A stretch of 64,000 nucleotides of DNA from Brevibacillus sp. (GCA_017656235.1 JACDOF010000003.1:1-64000), one strand, 5' to 3'. Numbered from the stretch's first letter, positions 25,038 to 34,057 are shown. Numbers and translations: made by a program. The notes: generated by a model from the letters alone, not told the origin.

Positions 25038-27158
25038 TTATCGTTTATGTTCAGGAGGACTGATGATCGGCTGCAGGCGAAACGGCTCCTGCTCCTGATG
25101 CTGGACAGAGCGGATGGCCTCTTCCATGAAGAAGAGCTGGCTGTTGAGCGGCTCCTCATCGCCGGAAGAAGCCATTTTGTAGGTGCCGTCCGCTGAAAGC
25201 ACGCGCGCCTTTACATTGTCTTTGAGCATAATCTCAAGAATGGTGACAAGTCGGTCTTTTACATTCTGCTGCAGCACCGGAAACAGGATCTCCACCCTGG
25301 CGATCATGTTGCGGGTCATCCAATCGGCACTGGATAGAAAGAGCTGTTCTTCCCCGCCGTTTTGAAAGTAGTAAATCCGGCTGTGTTCCAAAAATCGGCC
25401 CACAATGCTGATGACGCGGATGTTTTCGCTGGCATTGGGAATGCCTGGGCGGAGACAGCAGATACCGCGGACGATCAGGTCTATCTTTACTCCGGCACAG
25501 GAAGCCTGGTACAGAGCTTCGATGATCTGCTTGTCTGTCAGGGCGTTCATCTTGGCGATAATGCGCGCCGGTTTGCCTGCCAGACTGTTGGCCGCTTCCT
25601 TCTCAATCAACTGCAGAAACTTCTCGCGCAGTCCAATCGGTGCCGTGGTGATGGCGTTCCAGGCTGGCGGACGCGAGTAACCGGACAGGTGGTTGAAAAA
25701 GTTGCTGGCGTCAATGCCAAACTCCGTTCTGGCCGTCAGCAAACCGAGGTCGGTGTAAATCCGTGCCGTTGTATCGTTGTAGTTTCCCGTGCTCAAATGG
25801 ACATAGCGGCGAATACCGTCTTCTTCCGCCCGGACGACCAGTGTGATCTTGCTGTGTGTCTTCAAACCGACGAGGCCGTAGATGACGTGACAGCCGGCTT
25901 GCTCCAGTTTTTTGGCCCAGACGATGTTGTTTTCCTCGTCAAACCGAGCTTTCAACTCAAGCAAAACCGTTACCTGCTTGCCGTTGTCAGCCGCTCGCAG
26001 CAGGGCGTTGACGATTGGGGAGTCGCCGCTGACCCGGTACAAGGTTTGTTTAATGGCCAGCACCTGCGGGTCTTCCGCTGCTTTTTGGACAAACTCAATG
26101 ACCGGATCAAACGATTCGTACGGATGGTGCAGCAGAATATCCCGGTCTTTCACCGCGGCAAAAATGTCCTTTGCGCCAAGCAGGTCTTTCGGGATTTGGG
26201 GGACATACTGTTCAAACCGCAGGTGATCATACCCGGGCAGAGAATAAAACTTGAAGAAGAATGTGGGATCAAGCGGTCCGTCGATCCGGTACACTTCCCA
26301 GTTTTCCAGCTCCAGCCATTCCTGCAGGGTAGCCGTCAAAAACGGACTCATCGCAGAATCGACCGCAAGACAGACCGGCTCCCCCATTTTCCGTTTTTTC
26401 AGTTCTTGCTCGATCGCTTCCAGGAGGTCTTCCGTCTCGTCTTCATCAATGCTCAGATCGGCGTTGCGCGTGATCCGGAATGGACTGGATTCCCGTATCC
26501 TATAGCCGCGGAACAAACTCCCCATGTGTTCGCAAATCACGTCTTCCAGCAGGATAAAATGAACCTCGCCTTCCGGAGAGGGGAGCTGGACGAAGCGGGG
26601 GACGACAGAAGGAACCTGTACGACGGCGAACAGCGGTGTGTCGTCTTCCTCATCTTCCAACAAGACAGCCAGATTTAAACTTTTGTTGAGCAGCATCGGA
26701 AACGGATGGCTGGCGTCGACAGCCATCGGCGTGAGCACCGGGTACAAGTGGTGATGGAAAAAGTCGTTTACGAAAGAAACCTGTTCGGCGTTCAACTGCT
26801 CCGGCTTCAAGAAGCGTATCCCCACTTGTTCCAGCTCAGGCATGATCTTGTATTTCAACAGATCGTACATTTTCTTGGTCACCATGTGCGTCCGTTCCCA
26901 GATGGCGGCCAGTTGTTCCCTGGGGGTCATGCCCGATTTGTTGTCCGGCTTGTCAAACCCGGCCTTTACCTGGTCTTTCAGTCCGGCCACCCGCACCATG
27001 AAGAATTCGTCAAAATTGTTATTGGCGATTGCGATGAACTTCAACCGTTCAAACAGGGGGTGATCCGGATTGGCCGCTTCTTCCAAGACTCGCTCGTTAA
27101 AGGCCACCCAGCTTAATTCCCGATTGATATAGTATTGCGGTGAGCTGAAATCCGTCAT
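25038..27158 (-). CDS. ppk: Polyphosphate kinase 1
   Basis: A 706-residue PPK1 that makes polyphosphate from ATP, at the membrane. The N-terminal domain starts YYINRELSWVAFNERVLEEA. The autophosphorylated His is in GLKTHSKITLV, and the second catalytic His in FLEHSRIYYF. HLSTGNYNDTTARIYTDLGLLT and GICCLRPG are diagnostic. A Ppx gene lies upstream on the same strand after 75 bp, so synthesis and breakdown of polyphosphate are encoded together. Confidence 0.97.
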   Translation of the reverse strand: MTDFSSPQYYINRELSWVAFNERVLEEAANPDHPLFERLKFIAIANNNFDEFFMVRVAGLKDQVKAGFDKPDNKSGMTPREQLAAIWERTHMVTKKMYDLLKYKIMPELEQVGIRFLKPEQLNAEQVSFVNDFFHHHLYPVLTPMAVDASHPFPMLLNKSLNLAVLLEDEEDDTPLFAVVQVPSVVPRFVQLPSPEGEVHFILLEDVICEHMGSLFRGYRIRESSPFRITRNADLSIDEDETEDLLEAIEQELKKRKMGEPVCLAVDSAMSPFLTATLQEWLELENWEVYRIDGPLDPTFFFKFYSLPGYDHLRFEQYVPQIPKDLLGAKDIFAAVKDRDILLHHPYESFDPVIEFVQKAAEDPQVLAIKQTLYRVSGDSPIVNALLRAADNGKQVTVLLELKARFDEENNIVWAKKLEQAGCHVIYGLVGLKTHSKITLVVRAEEDGIRRYVHLSTGNYNDTTARIYTDLGLLTARTEFGIDASNFFNHLSGYSRPPAWNAITTAPIGLREKFLQLIEKEAANSLAGKPARIIAKMNALTDKQIIEALYQASCAGVKIDLIVRGICCLRPGIPNASENIRVISIVGRFLEHSRIYYFQNGGEEQLFLSSADWMTRNMIARVEILFPVLQQNVKDRLVTILEIMLKDNVKARVLSADGTYKMASSGDEEPLNSQLFFMEEAIRSVQHQEQEPFRLQPIISPPEHKR

Positions 27159-27233
27159 GCTGACCCTACCTTTTTCTTTGGCGCACTTTTGTATCGTTGG
27201 GCATCAGTATAGCAATCGATTGTTAAGGGATTG

Positions 27234-28769
27234 TTAATCCTTGGCCTCTTCCTGAATGGCCGCATACGTGACTGACCGCTTCAGGACCTTGGAGATTTTG
27301 CCCAGCACCTCTTCCAGAAGGGAGTACTCGATCAGATCCGTGCGGCTGCCGATACACTGCAGGACGAGAGTGTCTCCCTCATCCTGCAGACGAACCTGTC
27401 TGATCTGCTGGGTCATCGATCGATCCAGGGCGCGGGCCAGCAGGAGAAGGTGGCCAAGGACTTCAATCGCACGCTTGTCCGACTTGGGCACGATATCGGC
27501 GTGCCGATTGAGCTGCTGCTGGAGCTGCTTGTTGTTTTTGTAAGAAGCGATCATCGCGATCTGCAGTCGTTCCCGATGTGTAAAACCGGGCAGCAGAACA
27601 TGGGAGAGCAAATAAAAGGTGTGCTGCGACGACTCGTAAACATTGATGGATCGTCCGACGTCGTGCAGCAGGCTGGCCGCCTCAAGCAGGCTTTTTTCTT
27701 CTGCTCCGAAGCTGATCACGCCACGCCCGCACAAGTCGTCAAACAGGCTGGTCGCCAGATGTCGGACATGGTAGGCATGCATCTTGTTTACCTGGTAGCG
27801 TGCCATAAACTGCTCCACACTGTGTTGACGGACGCTGCGGTCAGTAGGCTTCTGCAAGCGTTGTGCGAGGTTTTCATACAGCAGTCCGTCGCGCAGCCCT
27901 TTGTTGCTGATCAAGAGCCGGGCGCTCCCCGTGCATTTCAGCAGCTGTTGGAACACGATGATGCCGGAAATGATGACATCGGCGCGATCTTTGGACAGCC
28001 CGGGAAGCTGTTTTCGTTCCGCCAGCGGGAGGTTCCGGGTCAGCTTCAGCATCTCTTCCACCTGGTCAGCGCCCAGGCTGTAATGGTGCAGACTGGCCAG
28101 GGAGTAGCCGACCTGACGCTGGTGGATTTTGGCCATGTTTCGTGCGGTGCCGCCAATGGCAACCACCGGACAGCGCTTGTCAGACAGCCAGGGACAGCAG
28201 GAAAACTGGTGGGCAAGAAATGTCCTGAGTGACTCCAGTTCTGCTGAGGTGGGAGGGTCGTTCTGCACAAACCGTTTGGTCAACGTCACTACCCCGAATG
28301 GGAAACTGGCGCTCTCCTGCAGCCTGCGATTGGCAAAATACGTGATTTCAGTGCTTCCTCCGCCGATGTCAATGGTAATGCCTTCGTCAAGATTCATGCT
28401 GCTCACAACTGCCAGATACCCGTAGTGCGCTTCCTCCTGCCCGCTCAACACGCGGATGGAGATGCCCGTTTCCGCTTCGATCCTCTTGAGCAGAGACACT
28501 CCATTCTCGGCTTGTCTGACGGCCGCCGTGGCTACACCGACGCAATGCTTCACCTGACGGGCTTCCAACAGTGCCCGAAACTGCCGCATCACCGCCAACG
28601 TCTGCAGGACGCCCGTTTCGCTGATGCGGCCGTCCTGCAGATGACTGCTGAGACGCAGTACGCGCTTGATATTGTCCACTTCGTACACAAAACCTTGCCT
28701 GTCTTGATGGTAGATAACAAGTCTGGCTGTATTGGAGCCAAGATCAATGATACCAATATAGTGTCCCAT
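27234..28769 (-). CDS. ppx: Exopolyphosphatase/GppA-type phosphatase with HD-like domain
   Basis: A 511-residue Ppx/GppA protein. The ASKHA-fold phosphate motifs are IIDLGSNTARLVIY at the N-terminus and TIDIGGGSTEITYF at about 130-143; AIGGTARNMAK follows. The C-terminal region (about 315-500) has an HD-like pattern, HAYHVRHLATSLFD and LLHDVGRSI. It would remove phosphate from polyphosphate or from pppGpp. First gene of the ppx-ppk unit. Confidence 0.93.
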   Translation of the reverse strand: MGHYIGIIDLGSNTARLVIYHQDRQGFVYEVDNIKRVLRLSSHLQDGRISETGVLQTLAVMRQFRALLEARQVKHCVGVATAAVRQAENGVSLLKRIEAETGISIRVLSGQEEAHYGYLAVVSSMNLDEGITIDIGGGSTEITYFANRRLQESASFPFGVVTLTKRFVQNDPPTSAELESLRTFLAHQFSCCPWLSDKRCPVVAIGGTARNMAKIHQRQVGYSLASLHHYSLGADQVEEMLKLTRNLPLAERKQLPGLSKDRADVIISGIIVFQQLLKCTGSARLLISNKGLRDGLLYENLAQRLQKPTDRSVRQHSVEQFMARYQVNKMHAYHVRHLATSLFDDLCGRGVISFGAEEKSLLEAASLLHDVGRSINVYESSQHTFYLLSHVLLPGFTHRERLQIAMIASYKNNKQLQQQLNRHADIVPKSDKRAIEVLGHLLLLARALDRSMTQQIRQVRLQDEGDTLVLQCIGSRTDLIEYSLLEEVLGKISKVLKRSVTYAAIQEEAKD

Positions 28770-28844
28770 CCAACCCCCTGCTTTATTCCAAATCTTTCGT
28801 CATACCGCCGGTTTTTCCTAATACTCTTCTATTCAGCATACCGG

Positions 28845-28905
28845 ACTCCGCGATGGTTGGCAAAGTCATTCGTGCGGAAAAATGGCCGCTCTTCTGGCAG
28901 AACTG
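28845..28905 (+). repeat. Dispersed intergenic repeat, copy C
   Basis: This copy holds the core of copies A and B (GATGGTTGGCAAAGTC, ATTCGTGCGG, AATGGCCGCTCT) but lacks their 5' part, and one A is inserted in the A run. The following 28906-29060 has weak similarity to what follows copy B (an ACTCGTGTTCACGA word at 29030-29043). No gene lies between 28770 and the DinB remnant. Confidence 0.75.
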
Positions 28906-29097
28906 GCGTTGCAACAGCATCGCGTCGGCGCGGGACATCGTTTTGCCGCTGCCCCTGCGAATCGTCGTGAAGCGGTCCTGGCCTGCTTCTTCGCTGTTGG
29001 CCACCGCAAGTGAGCGCGAAAAACGCCCCACTCGTGTTCACGATCCTTTGCAGCCAGTTGGACTGAACGTGTACGGGTCGGTTTGGCGGCAGGGCGG

Positions 29098-29261
29098 TCA
29101 GTCAAAAGAGCGGGTGGCTGGCCAGGAGCCTTGCAGTTTGCGGATCTGGATAATCTGGCCGGTGTGATAGGCGTCGTGCAGCAGGATGTTGGTCACCGTT
29201 TGCGGAAATGCTGGTCAACGAGGATATGCGGCGAATCTGGAATGATCCCTCACCATAACGC
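29098..29261 (-). pseudogene. DinB-family protein remnant (C-terminal part, frameshifted)
   Basis: The minus strand encodes the C-terminal signature of DinB/DUF664 proteins: NILLHDAYHTGQIIQ followed by IRKLQGSWPATRSFD and a stop at 29098. The preceding segment, IIPDSPHILVDQHFRK, is in another frame; one lost base in the A run near 29207 accounts for the shift. No N-terminal half (metal-binding His 1 and 2) is found, and nothing upstream on the minus strand resembles it. DinB proteins are four-helix metal-binding proteins, often thiol-dependent transferases. It lies next to repeat copy C. Confidence 0.75.
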
Positions 29262-29288
29262 CCTTTCTGTTTGAGGGGCAGACATGCG

Positions 29289-30056
29289 TTACAAACAGGC
29301 AGGCAGCTCTTCCAGGGTGTGGATTACGACTTGCGGAACGACTTCCTGCGGGAGACAATGGATGTCGGTCCGTCTGGTTTCGGCTGCCCATTTTTGTTTG
29401 CAGGCGGCAGTGATCAGTGGATGACTCGCCCTGGCTCGCGGCGGGATGCCAGCGGCTTCTGTCGGCAAGGTGCGGCAGATCCAGACAGACAGCGTGTGTG
29501 CCCGATTGGCTGCCTGCACGTCGTGATCCAGCCGGTCGCCAACGTGGGCGACGAGTTCACCGCTGGACAGGAGCGGTTCAAATATCTGCACATCCGGTTT
29601 GGCAAAGCCCACTTTTTCTGGAGTGATGATTTGTTCAAAATAGGCTGAGAGGCCGAGCGCTTCCATCACCGGATACTGGTATTTCCAAAAACCGTTGGTC
29701 ACTGCTGCCAGCGAATAGCCGCGTTCCTGAAGTTTCCCCAACACGTCAGGGATTGTCGCTTCCAGCAGATAGCTTTTAGGTGGTGCTGCGTGTTTTTCAA
29801 TCAGTGACTCCATGTCGATCACGGTGGAGAGCGAGAGCTGCTCAAGCAGCTGACGGACAATATCGTCCCAGTCGTAGGCAGCGACCGGTTGGCCGGCAGT
29901 GAACCGTCGCTCGTGTTCCGCCACCAATGCTGTTTTCACATCGTACGGGCGTCCGAGACAGGACTGGATCGTCGCTTCAACTTCCGGAAATATCCACTTG
30001 GTAAACGGGTTTTGCATCAATGTGCCGTCGAGGTCAAAACTTATCCACTTTTTCAT
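29289..30056 (-). CDS. HAD-superfamily hydrolase (subfamily IA)
   Basis: A 255-residue phosphatase-like protein. Motif I is SFDLDGTLMQNP, motif II LAAVTNG, motif III the Lys of KVGFAKPDVQIF and motif IV HVGDRLDHDVQAA. A helical cap of about 80 residues follows motif I. It is close to the YjjG or pyrimidine-nucleotidase-like group, but the substrate cannot be told. ATG 30056 has AAGGCGG at 7 bp; GTG 30059 immediately precedes it. Confidence 0.85.
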   Translation of the reverse strand: MKKWISFDLDGTLMQNPFTKWIFPEVEATIQSCLGRPYDVKTALVAEHERRFTAGQPVAAYDWDDIVRQLLEQLSLSTVIDMESLIEKHAAPPKSYLLEATIPDVLGKLQERGYSLAAVTNGFWKYQYPVMEALGLSAYFEQIITPEKVGFAKPDVQIFEPLLSSGELVAHVGDRLDHDVQAANRAHTLSVWICRTLPTEAAGIPPRARASHPLITAACKQKWAAETRRTDIHCLPQEVVPQVVIHTLEELPACL

Positions 30057-30220
30057 CACTTCACCGCCTTATTGCTCATCCAGGTTACATGTTTGGCTGC
30101 AACCAGTATAACATGGCAGCCCCCAGGTTTTTCACCGGAATTTGGCAAGATGTTGCGGTTGTGCCTGCCATAAGGAAGGGAAAGGGCACATTTTTCTTTA
30201 GAAAATCGTTCTGAAAATTC

Positions 30221-30248
30221 TTGACCACCCTTTCAGAGTATGTAGTAT
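30221..30248 (+). promoter_or_regulatory. Promoter of the PNPOx-like gene
   Basis: -35 TTGACC at 30221-30226, a 16-bp spacer and -10 TAGTAT at 30243-30248, leaving a leader of about 150 bases. I see no recognisable riboswitch in that leader. Confidence 0.55.
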
Positions 30249-30407
30249 TGTGTATACATGGAGCAGGACGGGATACAATCGTGATCTGAAAGATCGCGCC
30301 GGATAGGAGCACGTTTTCCTGTTGTGTATCTCGCATGAAGGCCGCCCTGCGTGATTGCGTGTTTGCGGCGCTGCGCAAGCTATTATACTAGAGGAAGGAG
30401 ACGATTC

Positions 30408-30863
30408 ATGATGAGCAAAGTATCCAACGAACTGTCCTCGGAATTGGTCAAACAACTGCAGGGGCAAACCGTCGTCTTTGTGAACGTGGTGGAGCCCGAA
30501 TCCAAGCAGGTGTATACCTCCGCCCTTTCCTGGGTCTATGCCATTGATGCCAAGACAATCCGTTTTGCCGTAGACACCAAGTCGGAGATGGTTAATATTC
30601 TGGAGAAAGATCCTCAGATTTCATTCAGCTTCATTGGAAATGAGAGCGCATACGCAGTGTCCGGCAAGGCGACCGTCAAAGTACGCAAGACGGATAACCT
30701 CACGCTGAAAATGGCTCTGCTGGAAGTGGAGGTACAGGAAGTACGCGACATCATGTTCTACGGCGGAAAGATCGTGCAGGAGCCGACTTTCGTCAAAACG
30801 TACAATGCCGATCTGGTTGTCAAGCTGGACAACGAGATGAAAGAGGCGCTTTACGCGCTGTAA
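30408..30863 (+). CDS. Pyridoxamine 5'-phosphate oxidase-family protein
   Basis: A 151-residue split-barrel flavin-binding-type protein. QVYTSALSWVYAIDAKTIRFAVDTKSEMVNIL matches the PNPOx-like core, and the later YAVSGKATV strand is typical. Stand-alone members bind FMN, F420 or heme; the cofactor cannot be read here. ATG 30408 follows GAGGAAGGAG at 7 bp; a second ATG stands at 30411. A GCCGGC/GCCGGC hairpin at 30890-30908 followed by CTTCTT may end the transcript. Confidence 0.8.
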   Translation: MMSKVSNELSSELVKQLQGQTVVFVNVVEPESKQVYTSALSWVYAIDAKTIRFAVDTKSEMVNILEKDPQISFSFIGNESAYAVSGKATVKVRKTDNLTLKMALLEVEVQEVRDIMFYGGKIVQEPTFVKTYNADLVVKLDNEMKEALYAL

Positions 30864-31018
30864 CCCGAAAGCACCACTACTCTCCGACGAGCCGGCTGTT
30901 CAGGCCGGCCTTCTTGATAAGACAATCAGAATCCCTTGGTCTAAACAGTAAAAATTTGAGAATAGAATGGGTTTTAGGGGATCTTGATTGATCAAATCGA
31001 CAAAGGGGGAGGGTGGCG

Positions 31019-32197
31019 TTGTTTCAACAATTTCTTGTGCCCAATCGAATTTTATACGGACAAGGTGCTTTTGCTGAAACAGGCAAAGTTGTCTGTTCGT
31101 TAGGAAAAAAAGCATTGATCATTAGCGACCCGATAATGGAGAAAATAGGGAATGTGGCGATGTGCGAGAAATATCTTGCTGAGCAGGGAATTCCCTACGC
31201 TACATATCTGGGCGTTGATGCGGAGCCGACAGATATTCATGTAAAAGAAGCGCTTTCTATTTGCAAGAATGAGGCGTGTGACGTTCTTGTTGCCTTAGGT
31301 GGCGGGAGCTGCCTGGATGCCGCAAAGGCGGTAGCCGTCCTTATGACGAACGATGGCCACATTCGGGATTATGTAGGCAGCCAAAAGCGGTTTGATCATA
31401 GGCCGCTTCCGCTTATTGCCATTCCCACCACTGCAGGAACGGGTTCAGAAGTGACCAAGGTTGTGGTCATCATTGATACCGAATACGATGTAAAACGGAT
31501 GCTTGCCCAGCCGGAATTTCTCCCCGCTGCAGCTATCGTAGATCCAACTTTAACGACCTCTTGCCCGCCATCTGTTACGGCAGCGACAGGTGTAGACGCA
31601 CTGTGCCATGCCATTGAGGCTTTTATTTCCCGCCGTGCCCAACCACTGACCGATACCCTGGCTTTAAAGGCGATCAAACTGATTTTTGGTCACCTTCGCG
31701 TGGCCTATCTGCAAGGAGACAATATGGAAGCGAGGGAGCAGATGGCGTTTGCTTCCATGATCGCGGGAATGGCCTTTTCCAACGCTTCTGTGACCTTGGT
31801 ACATGGTATGTCGCGGCCTGTTGGAGCAGTGTTTCACGTTCCGCATGGGGTGTCCAATGCCATGCTGCTTCCGGCTGTTCTTGCATTTACCAAGGAAAGC
31901 GCGATGGGGCGCCTGGCAATGATCGGAAGGTTAGTAAAACCAGAGCTTGATGAGCATTCAGATGAAGAAGTTGCAAATCAGCTCATTGGCGAAATTAAAC
32001 GTCTATGTCTGGACTTAAAGATACCAAACATGAAAACATGGGGGATCGATAAAGAGAAACTGGAGTCTAAAATCTACAAAATGGCAAACGATGCACTGGC
32101 GAGCGGAAGCCCCTCGAATAACCCCAAAATTCCTACTCTTGAAGAGATCGTCGAGCTGTACCGCATCTGCTATGATTACGATTTTCGTCCGGTCTAA
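31019..32197 (+). CDS. Iron-containing alcohol dehydrogenase
   Basis: A 392-residue group III (Fe-ADH) dehydrogenase. The nucleotide motif GGGSCLDAAKAVAVL, TTAGTGSEVTKVVVI and the metal-binding His residues in CHAIEAFIS, HGMSRPVGAVFHVPHG are all visible. TTG 31019 lies 7 bp after GGGGGAGG; the in-frame GTG 31013 touches it. It stands alone between two transcription units. It is distinct from the Fe-ADH at 43361, which belongs to the hydroxyacid cluster. Confidence 0.9.
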   Translation: MFQQFLVPNRILYGQGAFAETGKVVCSLGKKALIISDPIMEKIGNVAMCEKYLAEQGIPYATYLGVDAEPTDIHVKEALSICKNEACDVLVALGGGSCLDAAKAVAVLMTNDGHIRDYVGSQKRFDHRPLPLIAIPTTAGTGSEVTKVVVIIDTEYDVKRMLAQPEFLPAAAIVDPTLTTSCPPSVTAATGVDALCHAIEAFISRRAQPLTDTLALKAIKLIFGHLRVAYLQGDNMEAREQMAFASMIAGMAFSNASVTLVHGMSRPVGAVFHVPHGVSNAMLLPAVLAFTKESAMGRLAMIGRLVKPELDEHSDEEVANQLIGEIKRLCLDLKIPNMKTWGIDKEKLESKIYKMANDALASGSPSNNPKIPTLEEIVELYRICYDYDFRPV

Positions 32198-32364
32198 ACA
32201 ATACACGTCTGTGCGGCAAGGTTGTTGGAAAATCTGATGAGTCATTTGCAGAATATTCCCAACTCAAGTACAATTGGGATAGAGGTGACAAATAATCACT
32301 CTTCACCTCAATGATGACAGGAAAGGCAGAGCGCGGTTGCATGAGGAAAACGAGGGGGAAACAG

Positions 32365-33507
32365 TTGAAGGATCGACTGCTGTTAGTCAAGGGGCATGGT
32401 GACAGTCCGCCTGATAAAAGCGTGTTTCCGAAAGGCAAACCAGAGCTGTTGGAACTGGCCGGCCAGAGGGCCAGACGGGGGCAGCTCCGTCAGGCAGGCA
32501 GAGTGATGGCGGCGTATGTTAAGCTGATCAAACAGGAGCAGGCATCAACGCTGACCGAAGATTTGTTTGCAGGCGTTTTTCTGTTAAGCTTCTGGCAGGA
32601 GCAGATGCTGTCCCGGTCTTTTCATTGGCAGCGCAAGGTGGACTTCCTTTGTGCGTGCCTGGCGTCACTTGCTGGCGATGCGTTTGTTCGAGCCATCGAA
32701 AACGCCTACCTGCACAGCAAGCAGGAGCAGTCCTTCCCATTGTTGTTCGACGTCCTCAAGCAATCGCTCCAGAGACTGGACGCTCAGCCCGACAAACTGT
32801 TCTGGCTGTGGTATTTCTATTCTTCCGCCAAGTACTACGAAAAAGATTTTGAGGAAGGGTATACATCATCCCTGCAGGCATTGAAGTACAGCGAACACAC
32901 GGATGAGACATCGCTTTCCCACCTGCTGATCCGACATGGAAACCTCTGTTTGCAGCTCAAAAAGTACAACGAAGCGCTCTTCTCCTATCTGAAAGGATAT
33001 AATCTGCTGGAAAACGCAACGGATTCGTTTTCACTGGCTTGCAAAGTGAATATCGGTCGCACCTACTTTAAACTGTACGACTACGAAAACGCGCGAAAAT
33101 ATTGGGAGGAAGTACTTGCTCAGACCTCTGTGGACGACGCGATCCGGATCAACCTGTTAACTGATTTTACCTTCCTTGAACTGACCAGGGGAGACTTTCA
33201 CAGAGGGCGCGCGCTCTATTATGAAACGGATCGGCTGCTTTCGCATCTGACGAAGAAGGAGAAAGAGTCGTACGCGATTGAGGCAATCCTGCACGAGAGG
33301 AACGGCGCCTTGCTGTGGTATCCCAAGCGTCCCAAGCGGGCATTGAAACAAATGCTGGCATGTGCGTACAAGATGATCAACTCGCCGCTAAAAGACGAAA
33401 TTTTTGAAACTGTCTATTTAATGATTGTGTTGTTGACGAAATATGGTAATATATTTGATGAGGACGATCTCCAGAAATTGGAGAACCTCAAAAAATATAT
33501 TGATTGA
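32365..33507 (+). CDS. TPR-repeat protein, Rap/RRNPP-like
   Basis: An all-helical protein of about 380 residues with tetratricopeptide-like repeats in its C-terminal two thirds (for example KLFWLWYFYSSAKYYEKDF, HLLIRHGNLCLQLKKYNEALF, CKVNIGRTYFKLYDYENARKYWEEVL). No helix-turn-helix is apparent at the N-terminus. TTG 32365 is favoured by GAGGGGG 6 bp upstream; ATG 32341 and ATG 32311 lack such sites. Twelve bases after its stop comes a 35-residue exported peptide gene, the arrangement of rap-phr cassettes. I therefore infer a peptide-regulated TPR protein. What it binds downstream is unknown. Confidence 0.75.
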   Translation: MKDRLLLVKGHGDSPPDKSVFPKGKPELLELAGQRARRGQLRQAGRVMAAYVKLIKQEQASTLTEDLFAGVFLLSFWQEQMLSRSFHWQRKVDFLCACLASLAGDAFVRAIENAYLHSKQEQSFPLLFDVLKQSLQRLDAQPDKLFWLWYFYSSAKYYEKDFEEGYTSSLQALKYSEHTDETSLSHLLIRHGNLCLQLKKYNEALFSYLKGYNLLENATDSFSLACKVNIGRTYFKLYDYENARKYWEEVLAQTSVDDAIRINLLTDFTFLELTRGDFHRGRALYYETDRLLSHLTKKEKESYAIEAILHERNGALLWYPKRPKRALKQMLACAYKMINSPLKDEIFETVYLMIVLLTKYGNIFDEDDLQKLENLKKYID

Positions 33508-33519
33508 GGGGGAGTATTG

Positions 33520-33627
33520 ATGAAAAAGTTTCTGTATTCTCTGCTCATCATCGCTGCGCTGCTTTCTGTGGGCACTTCCGTTTACGCCGGCCCGGTAGAA
33601 CCTAACGTGATCAAGTACGACAGGTAA
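33520..33627 (+). CDS. Small exported propeptide, Phr-like
   Basis: A 35-residue peptide with GAGGGGGAG 5 bp before ATG 33520. Residues 1-23 form a classic signal peptide (MKKFLYSLLIIAALLSVG, cleavage likely after VYA), leaving the short polar tail GPVEPNVIKYDR. Position after a TPR gene, size and processing pattern all fit a Phr-type signalling propeptide that is exported, trimmed and re-imported. A 13-bp tandem duplication covers its stop codon (33621-33646), and a terminator follows. The active oligopeptide is not known. Confidence 0.72.
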   Translation: MKKFLYSLLIIAALLSVGTSVYAGPVEPNVIKYDR

Positions 33628-33650
33628 ATACAACAGGTAAATACACACAA

Positions 33651-33680
33651 AGTCGGCAGGACAAGCCTGCCGGCTTTTTT
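33651..33680 (+). terminator. Terminator of the TPR-propeptide unit
   Basis: AGTCGGCAGG (33651-33660) pairs with CCTGCCGGCT (33666-33675), followed by T6. Confidence 0.93.
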
Positions 33681-33823
33681 AAAGGCCAAAAAAACGAAAT
33701 ACACAAAACCAAGAAAGAATTCACAAAATTTTAATAATATTTTAGTGGGATGGACACAGATAATTGATATACTAAGTATAAACAGACAGAATATAACAAA
33801 CAGGATAAGAGGTGAAAGGAAAG

Positions 33824-33964
33824 ATGAATCTCGTATTGACGGAGAGAACGTGCCGGATTTGCAAAACCAAACTGACCGAATACGAATATGAACATAAAGA
33901 CGAACTGTGTATGGAGTGCTACCAAGAACAGATGGAACAGAGCGATGGCGATTCGAACAGGTAG
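33824..33964 (+). CDS. 46-residue CxxC-CxxC protein
   Basis: ATG 33824 follows AGGTGAAAGGAAAG. The product has CRIC at residues 10-13 and CMEC at 29-32, a spacing that fits a small treble-clef or zinc-ribbon site, within an acidic, soluble protein. A strong terminator closes the unit. I do not recognise the family. It could be a free zinc-binding regulator or anti-sigma-like peptide; none of this is shown by the sequence. Confidence 0.65.
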   Translation: MNLVLTERTCRICKTKLTEYEYEHKDELCMECYQEQMEQSDGDSNR

Positions 33965-33984
33965 CCCATCCGGGTTGGGATTTG

Positions 33985-34047
33985 CAGTCGCCCTCCTGTT
34001 ACGTTCTCCCTTCATGGGAAGGGAAACGGAGGAGGGCGACTTTTTTT
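33985..34047 (+). terminator. Terminator after the CxxC protein gene
   Basis: GTCGCCCTCC (33987-33996) pairs with GGAGGGCGAC (34031-34040), with an inner CCCTTC/GAAGGG hairpin, followed by T7. Confidence 0.93.
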
Positions 34048-34057
34048 GTTGAAAGGA

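Noticed and set aside
24868-25098. Plus-strand frame of 76 codons starting MRNRTLDVP
   Set aside because: It overlaps the ppk terminator and the end of ppk, and its composition is that of a shadow frame.
25362-26678. Long plus-strand frame opposite ppk (438 codons)
   Set aside because: Antisense shadow of a highly conserved gene with biased codons; the product matches nothing.
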